Shown here piece after piece: positions 1 to 5,331 of a stretch of 9,591 nucleotides of DNA; the first letter of the stretch is position 1; every line of letters begins with the position of its first letter. A program made the position numbers and the translations under genes. Source of the DNA: Candidatus Aminicenantota bacterium (GTDB lineage: Bacteria; Acidobacteriota; Aminicenantia; UBA2199); NCBI GenBank assembly GCA_024644125.1, contig JAHELQ010000144.1, positions 1 through 9,591 on the forward strand, read 5' to 3'. Below the pieces are notes generated by a model that was not told the origin of the DNA, did not search any database, and saw only the letters and a program-made list of their open reading frames with translations.

Positions 1-133
1 CCAGTTTGGATTGGACGATCTCCTCTTTGATCTCGATATTCTCCATGATCTGGATGTCAGGATACCGGGCTATGAGTTGCAACAAACTCTGTGCCAACCG
101 CTCGTTTTTCACCTTTACCTTCAATATTCTCAT
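1..133 (-). CDS. Partial hypothetical protein (N-terminal 44 residues)
   Basis: The reading frame opens at an ATG at 133 and stays open to the left edge, so only the first 44 residues are visible and the C-terminus lies outside the window. A GAGG Shine-Dalgarno core (complement of 138-141) sits 4 nt before the ATG. A plausible promoter, TTGAAA-17-TACCAT, lies just upstream. The visible part begins with a short basic, beta-strand-like stretch (RILKVKVKN), followed by an amphipathic helix (ERLAQSLLQLIARYPD) and an acidic, Ile/Glu-rich segment. That strand-helix order resembles the start of a receiver or pseudo-receiver fold, such as those preceding some ParA/MinD-like ATPases. This is only a fold impression, and I do not recognise the gene. 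It is divergent from the secreted protein at 299. Confidence 0.6.
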   Translation of the reverse strand, partial: MRILKVKVKNERLAQSLLQLIARYPDIQIMENIEIKEEIVQSKL

Positions 134-147
134 GTTTCCTCAGGCTA

Positions 148-176
148 ATGGTAGTACATTTGAAGGTAAATTTCAA
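148..176 (-). promoter_or_regulatory. Candidate sigma70 promoter for the left-edge gene
   Basis: On the minus strand TTGAAA (171-176, 5 of 6 consensus bases) is followed after 17 nt by TACCAT (148-153, 4 of 6). Transcription would start near 141, giving a leader of about 8 nt that still carries the GAGG before the ATG at 133. The spacing is ideal but the -10 is weak. Confidence 0.35.
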
Positions 177-272
177 CTGGGTTGTATTCTTTTCATAGCC
201 TTTCCATGTTGGTTTGTCGAAGGATAGGTCGAAATAAAGTCGAAGATGTGAGATATTTTTTTTGTGATTCTA

Positions 273-278
273 TATAAT
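273..278 (+). promoter_or_regulatory. Candidate -10 box before the secreted Ig-like gene
   Basis: There is a perfect TATAAT, without a recognisable -35 at 16-18 nt spacing. An eight-T tract followed by GTGAT lies directly upstream (256-268) and might act as an alternative upstream element. Transcription would start near 285, right at the GGAGG (285-289) that precedes the ATG at 299, so the leader would be very short. Confidence 0.35.
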
Positions 279-298
279 AGACCTGGAGGTAATTTATT

Positions 299-1648
299 AT
301 GAAGAAAATGATGTTGATTGCATTATTAGCTGTGTTTGTGAGTCTTCCGGTGTTTTCCCAGACCATCCGGGTCACCCAGCCCAATGCGCCGGAGAATTGG
401 CCTATTAGGGCTTCGAGGTCCATTACCTGGGAATATAGCGGCGTTTCCGGGAATGTGAAACTTTTGTTGTTCCGGGGTGAAACCGAAGTGGGAATCATCG
501 CCACCAACCTTCCGATGGCAGTTCGGACTTATTCCTGGCAGGTGGGGCAGACCGATAGAGGGTACGCGACTCCAGGGAGTAATTATAAAATAAAGGCGAA
601 GGTGATGGGCCAACCCATTGCAGATTTTAGCGACCGCCCCTTCACTATTTCCGGCGGCGTGACAATGGATTTGGGCGCTATGGAGGTGAGAGGGAAGCGG
701 CCGTCGTTTCAGGCGCCGGTCAAGGTTCTCTATCCCAATGGCGGCGAAAGTTTGCAGAAAGCCGTTGTGAATGAGATTCGCTGGGAATCCACAGATAGTT
801 TCGGTACTCCTAGGATTATCATCAAGCGCGGGAGCAGCGTGGTCAAGACTTATGAGCCGACAGGCGTTTTCGCGATAAGGCGTGGCAATCAATCCACCTG
901 GAGTTGGGTAATTCCGGTGGATCTGGGAGCGGGTAACGATTATCGGATCAGGTTGGAGAATTCGGTGGGACGGTTGTCAGATGAAAGTGATGGGAATTTT
1001 TCTATCACCGAGGATCCGTTGATTGTTGTGAACCAGCCGAGGGGTGGTTCCTGGACCATGGGAGATCGCCGTCATATCGAGTGGCGTGCGTCCGGGGCCG
1101 GGAATCTTGATTTGTTGTTAGAGCCGGCCGCCGGTGGTAGGGGATATATGATCAAATCCAATGTTCCACCGGCGCCTTCCAGGTTTTTCTGGACAATCGG
1201 CAATTTTGAATACGACAATATCAGTTTCATCCCGCCCAGAGGCGTCAAGTATAAGATTATTGTCAGAGATCATAGCGGTTCTCCTTCCGGCGAGAGCGCT
1301 GAATTCGAAATCTACCGGCCCTCTATCACGATCCTCGAACCCAGCGGCGGCACGGTTCACCGGGGCGACGACAAAACCATCCGCTGGCGCACTGGCGCAG
1401 GTTTTGTCGGCAATGTGGATATCGAACTTTATCTCGGCACTCCGGATGGAAGTTTCCGTCGCTTCGACCAGTTGTACACGGATATCCGTGATATGGGAAG
1501 CGCCTCATGGCATGTGTATCCGCCGTTGCGAGGAGGAGAGGCTGAGATCGACGCGCCGCCGGCGGACCGGCATTATTTCATCCGGGTGAAATCCTCTCGT
1601 TGCCCAATGGTGTTCGGTGACGGAGCCGCATTTATGCTGCACAAATAA
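299..1648 (+). CDS. Secreted protein with four tandem Kre9/KNH-like Ig-type repeats
   Basis: This is a 449-residue predicted exported protein. Residues 1-20 form a classic Sec signal peptide (two Lys, a hydrophobic core, VFS before Q21). GGAGG at 285-289 lies 9 nt before the ATG. The rest is four repeats of about 95-105 residues, at about 22-118, 141-237, 241-339 and 342-447. Each opens with a beta strand and a Pro/Gly turn and continues to a Trp-centred 'I.W' strand: QPNAPENW..SITW, YPNGGESL..EIRW, QPRGGSWT..HIEW, EPSGGTVH..TIRW. Each ends with a Y.I..-type strand and a final F.I or F.L strand. The pattern fits the Ser/Thr-rich Kre9/KNH family found in bacterial extracellular proteins, where the repeats act as beta-sandwich spacers or binding modules. 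A basic linker (121-140) separates repeats 1 and 2. There is no lipobox, no C-terminal sorting domain and no catalytic domain, so it is probably periplasmic or released. A binding or structural role is inferred; the substrate is unknown. Confidence 0.85.
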   Translation: MKKMMLIALLAVFVSLPVFSQTIRVTQPNAPENWPIRASRSITWEYSGVSGNVKLLLFRGETEVGIIATNLPMAVRTYSWQVGQTDRGYATPGSNYKIKAKVMGQPIADFSDRPFTISGGVTMDLGAMEVRGKRPSFQAPVKVLYPNGGESLQKAVVNEIRWESTDSFGTPRIIIKRGSSVVKTYEPTGVFAIRRGNQSTWSWVIPVDLGAGNDYRIRLENSVGRLSDESDGNFSITEDPLIVVNQPRGGSWTMGDRRHIEWRASGAGNLDLLLEPAAGGRGYMIKSNVPPAPSRFFWTIGNFEYDNISFIPPRGVKYKIIVRDHSGSPSGESAEFEIYRPSITILEPSGGTVHRGDDKTIRWRTGAGFVGNVDIELYLGTPDGSFRRFDQLYTDIRDMGSASWHVYPPLRGGEAEIDAPPADRHYFIRVKSSRCPMVFGDGAAFMLHK

Positions 1649-1751
1649 CCGGTGTTTTATTGTTGAATTCAGCGAATATTTTTTATTAAATAGAAGCATG
1701 AATGCTTCGGATGTTTTGGATCTTATCCGCCGGGGTGAGAGCAGCCTTTTG

Positions 1752-2489
1752 TTACCGGAATTCCGGTAGGTAGCGGGGGCAGGTGAAGGTGATTTCGCTG
1801 TGGTATTGTATTTTTTGGACAAAGATGCGGATTAGTTTGGCGATGTCTATTTTATCTTTCCATGGATCGCATACGGCAGGGTTTTGGCTTTCGGTTGTCT
1901 TGATGTATTCCAATTCGTCGCTGGTGAGACGCGTTATTTCGTTGGTGCGGCATTGGTGGCAGAGCAATCCGCGGTAGTCGGATCTGACCCAGGCGGTGGT
2001 TAGTTGTCTTGATTGGCAGTTGACGCAGGAGTCGGGCCGGAACATCATTCCCTCGATGCGCAGGATCCATATCAGGAAGTAGAGGGTGGATTGGGGCATT
2101 GACACGCCTTTCTCGCGGTGTTCCAGTGTGGCTTTGACCAGCTTGTAGGCTCGCGTTTCTTTTTGTTGGGGGGGGATGAGTTTTAGAATGATTTCCGCCA
2201 CCAGGTAGAAGTAGAATATATTATGCGCGTCTGAGACGAGTGAGAAGTGGCTCTGGATGATTTCGCCTTTTTGGAGGGTGATCAATTCCTTCTCTTCTTT
2301 CCAATAATAGACGAAGCTTCCTTCGGTCAATATTTCGAGTGTGGAGCCGAACCGACTTTTGGCTTTGCAGGCGCCGGGAGCGATGGCTTTGATATTTCCC
2401 CGGTCAAGGGTGAAGAGGTGAACCAGTTTGTCCTGCTCGTTTAGGACCGATGAGCCTAGCACGAATGCATGGCATTGCCCTTGAGGCAT
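1752..2489 (-). CDS. recO: DNA repair protein RecO
   Basis: This 245-residue protein matches RecO in length and layout. RecO is the cytoplasmic recombination mediator that works with RecR and RecF to load RecA onto SSB-coated single-stranded DNA in gap repair. An N-terminal OB fold (about 8-80) has the family's opening pattern: 'FVLGSSVLNEQDKLVHLFT', then 'GNIKAIAPGACKAKSRFGS'. A helical C-terminal domain follows, with a four-Cys zinc site (C155-x2-C158 and C177-x2-C180) present in many bacterial RecO proteins. Translation starts at ATG 2489, 2 nt after the mgtE stop, with no good Shine-Dalgarno of its own, so translation is probably coupled to mgtE. The stop codon lies within a perfect 16-base palindrome, TACCGGAATTCCGGTA (1753-1768). 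The gene converges with the secreted-protein gene, with 103 bases between their ends. Confidence 0.93.
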   Translation of the reverse strand: MPQGQCHAFVLGSSVLNEQDKLVHLFTLDRGNIKAIAPGACKAKSRFGSTLEILTEGSFVYYWKEEKELITLQKGEIIQSHFSLVSDAHNIFYFYLVAEIILKLIPPQQKETRAYKLVKATLEHREKGVSMPQSTLYFLIWILRIEGMMFRPDSCVNCQSRQLTTAWVRSDYRGLLCHQCRTNEITRLTSDELEYIKTTESQNPAVCDPWKDKIDIAKLIRIFVQKIQYHSEITFTCPRYLPEFR

Positions 2490-2491
2490 GG

Positions 2492-3862
2492 TTAGATAAA
2501 TTTAGGAAGTATGATTGCCGCCAAACCCAGGAAACTGGCATATCCGATAATATCGGTCATCATTGTCACCAGCATCCCGGAAGCGAGCGCTGGGTCCAAT
2601 TTCAACACGCGGAGCAACAATGGAATCATGGAACCTAACAGGGCGGCCATCGCCAGGTTGAATATAATGGCTGCTGCAAAAATCACGCCGAAAATCCACA
2701 TGCCCGACACGATGTACGAGATGACACCTGAGATGATACCGATGGAAATACCACTACCGAGTCCCACCATGAGTTGCTTGAACAGGATGGAGCGGGAGCG
2801 CTTCCATTCCAATTCGCCGATCACCATTTCCCTGACCATAATGGCGACCGTCTGGTTTCCTACAACGCCGCCGATTGCCGCTACAACGGGCATGAAGACC
2901 GCCAACCAGATGAATTCTTTGATGGAGCCCTTGAACATGGCGACCACTATGGCGGAGAACGACGTGGTGAATAGACTGAGAAACAACCAGGGGACCCTTT
3001 TTTTCAATGAGGCCATCAATGGTAGATCCAGGCGGTAATCCTGGGTGACGCCGGCCAATTTGTAAATGTCCTCGGTCGCTTCTTCGTGGATGATGTCGAT
3101 GATATCGTCCACTGTGACGACTCCCACCAGGCGGTCCGATTCGTCTACCACCGGAATGGCCAGCAAATTGTAGTTGGCCACGACCGCGGCCACTTCTTCC
3201 TGGTCTGTAAAGGCATCGACCTTGTATACTTCGGAGTTCATGATCTCTTTCAGTTTGAGTTTGGGATTGACCAGAATGATTTGTTTGAGGGAAACGACTC
3301 CTTTGAGGCGTTGTTCGTCATCTATGACATACAGGTAGAATGGGACCTCCACCTCTTCGCCAGCCAATTGAATGGCGGAGATGGCGTCGCCGGCGCTTGT
3401 GCCTTCGCTGAGCGCTAGAAAGTCGGACGACATAATCCGGCCGGCGGATTCTTCGGGGTAGGCCAACTGTTCCTGGACATCCACCGCATCCTCTTTTTTC
3501 ATTTTGTTGAGGATCTCCAACTGGAGCTCTTCTTTGAACAATGTAATCAATGAGGCGGCGTCGTCGGAGGATAATTCTTCCAGAATATGAGTGATCTGGA
3601 GGACTTCCAGGTCCGAGAGTATTTCGATGGCGACTTCCGGCTTTATTTCACTGATGATCTCCGCTAGTTGGGCAATTTCCATATGGCGGTCGATGAAGAG
3701 TTGGATGATGATTTTGCGTTCTTGTCCGTTGAGGTTTTCGATAAGCGATGCGATATCGGCCTGGTGTAATTTTTTCAGAGCGTTCCAGAGATGTCCCAAC
3801 GTTCTAAGTTTGATGAACTGTTTGGTAAAACGGAGTAGTTTTTCTAGTGCCGGCTGTTTCAT
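2492..3862 (-). CDS. mgtE: Magnesium transporter MgtE
   Basis: This 456-residue inner-membrane Mg2+ channel has full MgtE architecture. It has an N-terminal superhelical domain (about 24-135), two CBS domains (about 138-200 and 203-262), a connecting plug helix (about 264-285) and five membrane segments (about 289-310, 317-343, 365-388, 390-418, 426-451). Signature motifs are AGRIMSSDF entering CBS1, VVDESDRLVGVVTVDDIIDII in CBS2, MPVVAAIGGVVGNQ in TM2, and DPALASG...MTDIIGY in TM5. D423 and D437 show the same 14-residue spacing as the pore aspartates D418 and D432 of the Thermus thermophilus protein, so the ion path looks intact. In the family, low cytosolic Mg2+ loosens the N/CBS domains and opens the pore. 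The start at 3862 is fixed by an in-frame TAG four codons upstream; the Shine-Dalgarno is weak. The distance to the divergent gene leaves little room for an M-box riboswitch, so regulation is probably at the protein level. It leads a two-gene unit with recO. Confidence 0.96.
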   Translation of the reverse strand: MKQPALEKLLRFTKQFIKLRTLGHLWNALKKLHQADIASLIENLNGQERKIIIQLFIDRHMEIAQLAEIISEIKPEVAIEILSDLEVLQITHILEELSSDDAASLITLFKEELQLEILNKMKKEDAVDVQEQLAYPEESAGRIMSSDFLALSEGTSAGDAISAIQLAGEEVEVPFYLYVIDDEQRLKGVVSLKQIILVNPKLKLKEIMNSEVYKVDAFTDQEEVAAVVANYNLLAIPVVDESDRLVGVVTVDDIIDIIHEEATEDIYKLAGVTQDYRLDLPLMASLKKRVPWLFLSLFTTSFSAIVVAMFKGSIKEFIWLAVFMPVVAAIGGVVGNQTVAIMVREMVIGELEWKRSRSILFKQLMVGLGSGISIGIISGVISYIVSGMWIFGVIFAAAIIFNLAMAALLGSMIPLLLRVLKLDPALASGMLVTMMTDIIGYASFLGLAAIILPKFI

Positions 3863-3918
3863 ATTGTTAATCTAACATATAAAAGAGTAAACTGCAATGA
3901 ATAAAAAAGCGATTGTTA

Positions 3919-3947
3919 TTGCAATAACTTTCTTGTTGGAGTATATA
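3919..3947 (+). promoter_or_regulatory. Candidate promoter for the M90 peptidase gene
   Basis: TTGCAA (3919-3924, 4 of 6) is followed after 17 nt by TATATA (3942-3947, 4 of 6). Transcription would begin near 3954, upstream of GGAG (3966-3969) and the ATG at 3978. This supports the shorter start of the gene, since the promoter would otherwise lie inside its coding region. Confidence 0.35.
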
Positions 3948-3977
3948 ACTGAATATATTTCCAGTTGGAGCGTCAGC

Positions 3978-4862
3978 ATGAGAGTTGTGTATAAGATCGA
4001 TATCCTATTCCGGGGATTTTACGCATTGTTGATTGTCTTGTTGGGAGTCGCGTTGGCAGTCGTGAAGGAGCGTTCGATGTTCATTCCCGTTTTTTTGGGG
4101 CTAGCGATTGTGTTTCTCGCGGTATCATTTAGAAAAAATCTCAAGCGATATCTGGCAGTGAGGCAAACGTTTCCTGAAGCGTGGCGTTCTGTATTGCTTG
4201 AATGTTCAGCGTTTTACCGGTATATCGATACGAAGGCCAGGAAAAGATTCGAGCGGGATATTCAGATTTTTCTCAGCGACTTCAATGTCAAGGGTATCCG
4301 TGGCCAGCAGTTGGAAGACCGTTTGCGGTTATTGGTGGCGGCCGGGATAGCGACGTTGATTCATGGGCGGCCCGACTGGGAACCGCCGGTTCGGGATGGT
4401 ATTGTCGTCTATCCGGGGCAGCGTTTTGACAGGGATTATCAGAGCGGGAAGGGTTGGATGGCGGGGCAAGCCTCGTACAACGGGCCGTTGATTGTCACCA
4501 AAGGGAGCCTCGAGCACAGTTTTCGAAATCCACACGATGGGTACAATGTGATTTTTCATGAATTGGCGCATTACTTTGATCTGGAGGATGGTTCCGCGGA
4601 TGGTGTTCCGGCTTTTTTACCGTCTGAAGGAATTTTCGCCTGGAAAGAGATCATTTACAATGAATGGGAAAAGGTGAACCGGGGGCAATCATTTTTGGAT
4701 GCTTATGCCGGAGTTAACGAAGCGGAATTCTTTGCGGTATCCACCGAGTTTTTCTTCGAAAAACCATGGGTGATGGCGCAAAGGAATCCTGATTTATACA
4801 ATGCTCTCAAGGAATTCTACAATCTTGATCCAATTGATATTTACGGTGGAAAAATTATTTGA
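3978..4862 (+). CDS. Membrane-anchored M90 (MtfA-type) zinc metallopeptidase
   Basis: From ATG 3978 the protein has 294 residues. I chose this start because GGAG (3966-3969) sits 8 nt upstream and a promoter-like pair lies just before it. An in-frame ATG at 3897 would give 321 residues but has a poor ribosome site and leaves only 34 nt to mgtE. In the short form, hydrophobic segments at about 12-29 and 34-50 predict two membrane helices, then a soluble M90 domain. The zinc motif HELAH is at 194-198 (221-225 in the long form), inside the family block 'DGYNVIFHELAHYFDLEDG'. The third ligand is probably the second Glu of NEAEFFAVSTE (E250 short form). Other MtfA-like marks are the GIVVYPGQRF strand and the C-terminal 'FFFEKP...LYNALKEFYNLDP'. 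E. coli MtfA is a soluble aminopeptidase that binds the glucose repressor Mlc; no Mlc homologue is present here, so the role is unknown. Family assignment is firm; topology and substrate are inferred. Confidence 0.88.
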   Translation: MRVVYKIDILFRGFYALLIVLLGVALAVVKERSMFIPVFLGLAIVFLAVSFRKNLKRYLAVRQTFPEAWRSVLLECSAFYRYIDTKARKRFERDIQIFLSDFNVKGIRGQQLEDRLRLLVAAGIATLIHGRPDWEPPVRDGIVVYPGQRFDRDYQSGKGWMAGQASYNGPLIVTKGSLEHSFRNPHDGYNVIFHELAHYFDLEDGSADGVPAFLPSEGIFAWKEIIYNEWEKVNRGQSFLDAYAGVNEAEFFAVSTEFFFEKPWVMAQRNPDLYNALKEFYNLDPIDIYGGKII

Positions 4863-4873
4863 TTTGAAATAAC

Positions 4874-4891
4874 GAACGCCCCTGGGTGTTC
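4874..4891 (+). terminator. Hairpin after the M90 peptidase gene, possible terminator
   Basis: GAACGCCC and GGGTGTTC form an 8-bp stem (one G-U pair) around a 2-nt turn, starting 11 nt after the stop codon. There is no immediate U-tract (the next T-run is at 4903-4906), so termination strength is doubtful. The minus-strand version has an A-C mismatch, so it fits the plus-strand gene better than the tRNA operon. Confidence 0.35.
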
Positions 4892-4921
4892 ATTGGGGGA
4901 TCTTTTGGGGGACGAAAAAAG

Positions 4922-4993
4922 CAGCCCGTAGGGGAGTCGAACCCCTCTTGTAGGGTTGAAAACCCTATGTCCTAACCGATAGACGAACGGGCC
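4922..4993 (-). tRNA. tRNA-Glu (anticodon UUC)
   Basis: Read on the minus strand, this 72-nt gene folds as a complete cloverleaf. The anticodon stem UAGGG/CCCUA encloses the loop UUUUCAA, giving anticodon UUC. The T stem AGGGG/CCCCU has loop UUCGACU. The acceptor GGCCCGU pairs with ACGGGCU, where the terminal pair is a G1-U72 wobble. The discriminator is G73, as in many bacterial tRNA-Glu. CCA is not encoded; the next bases are C and then a run of six T. It lies 8 nt downstream of tRNA-Lys and is co-transcribed with it. Confidence 0.96.
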
Positions 4994-5001
4994 ACTCAAA
5001 A

Positions 5002-5074
5002 TGAGCCGTGTTGGATTCGAACCAACGACACCCGGCTTAAAAGGCCGGTGCTCTGCCGACTGAGCTAACGGCCC
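5002..5074 (-). tRNA. tRNA-Lys (anticodon UUU)
   Basis: This is a 73-nt cloverleaf on the minus strand. The acceptor GGGCCGU pairs with ACGGCUC (one G-U), and the D stem is GCUC/GAGC. The anticodon stem CCGGC/GCCGG carries the loop CUUUUAA, giving anticodon UUU. The T stem GUUGG/CCAAC has the standard UUCGAAU loop. The discriminator is A73 and no CCA is encoded, so 3' ends must be added by nucleotidyltransferase. It is first in a Lys-Glu tRNA operon whose promoter lies directly upstream. Confidence 0.97.
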
Positions 5075-5087
5075 CCAACAGGCACAT

Positions 5088-5116
5088 ATTCTATCATCTT
5101 TTCCCAGGGCTGTCAA
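5088..5116 (-). promoter_or_regulatory. Strong sigma70-type promoter of the tRNA-Lys/Glu operon
   Basis: On the minus strand a perfect -35 TTGACA (5111-5116) is followed after exactly 17 nt by TAGAAT (5088-5093, 5 of 6). The start point would be near 5081, leaving about six leader bases before mature tRNA-Lys at 5074. An AT-rich stretch upstream of the -35 (about 5118-5150) could serve as an UP element. This is the clearest promoter in the window. Confidence 0.8.
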
Positions 5117-5277
5117 CGAATAAAATAAATTTGGGGTTATTTTTTATTCTTAACGATATGTTAGCCTAAATAGTTCTGCATCCACAGATATGCGTGTGTG
5201 TCCCCGGAAGAAATCTTTCCCTCATGGCGCGCAGGTTGAAATATGTTGGTTTTTTGGTTTTAATTAAATTTTTTTTG

Positions 5278-5286
5278 TGATATAAA
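5278..5286 (+). promoter_or_regulatory. Candidate extended -10 promoter of the acyl-ACP synthetase gene
   Basis: TGA directly followed by TATAAA (5281-5286) fits the extended -10 form TGnTATAAT. No good -35 is present at normal spacing, as is usual for this promoter type. An eight-T tract lies just upstream (5269-5276). Transcription would start near 5293, about 39 nt before the ATG at 5332. The 257-base gap between tRNA-Lys and this gene (5075-5331) shows nothing else apart from the tRNA promoter. Confidence 0.4.
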
Positions 5287-5331
5287 GACAGGGTATGTTA
5301 AATTTTCTCAAATCTGAATGGAGGTGTGTGC

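Noticed and set aside
326..892. Long open frame on the minus strand opposite the secreted-protein gene.
   Set aside because: It has no recognisable domain or ribosome site, and the plus-strand protein has a signal peptide and clear repeats. It is a shadow frame.
1692..1707. Stem-loop GAAGCATGAATGCTTC as a terminator for the convergent pair.
   Set aside because: The stem is only 6 bp with a four-base loop, GC content is moderate, and there is no U-tract on either strand.
2511..3038. 175-codon plus-strand frame opposite mgtE.
   Set aside because: It is an antisense shadow of a gene with complete family motifs; its composition is low in information and rich in Met/Ile/Thr.
3863..3977. Possible M-box (Mg2+) riboswitch in the mgtE leader.
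   Set aside because: The space is at most 115 bases and shared with a divergent gene; I see no conserved stem pattern or terminator switch.
4841..5116. 91-codon minus-strand frame crossing the tRNA pair.
   Set aside because: It spans two well-formed tRNA genes and their promoter, and is the familiar spurious translation of tRNA sequence.
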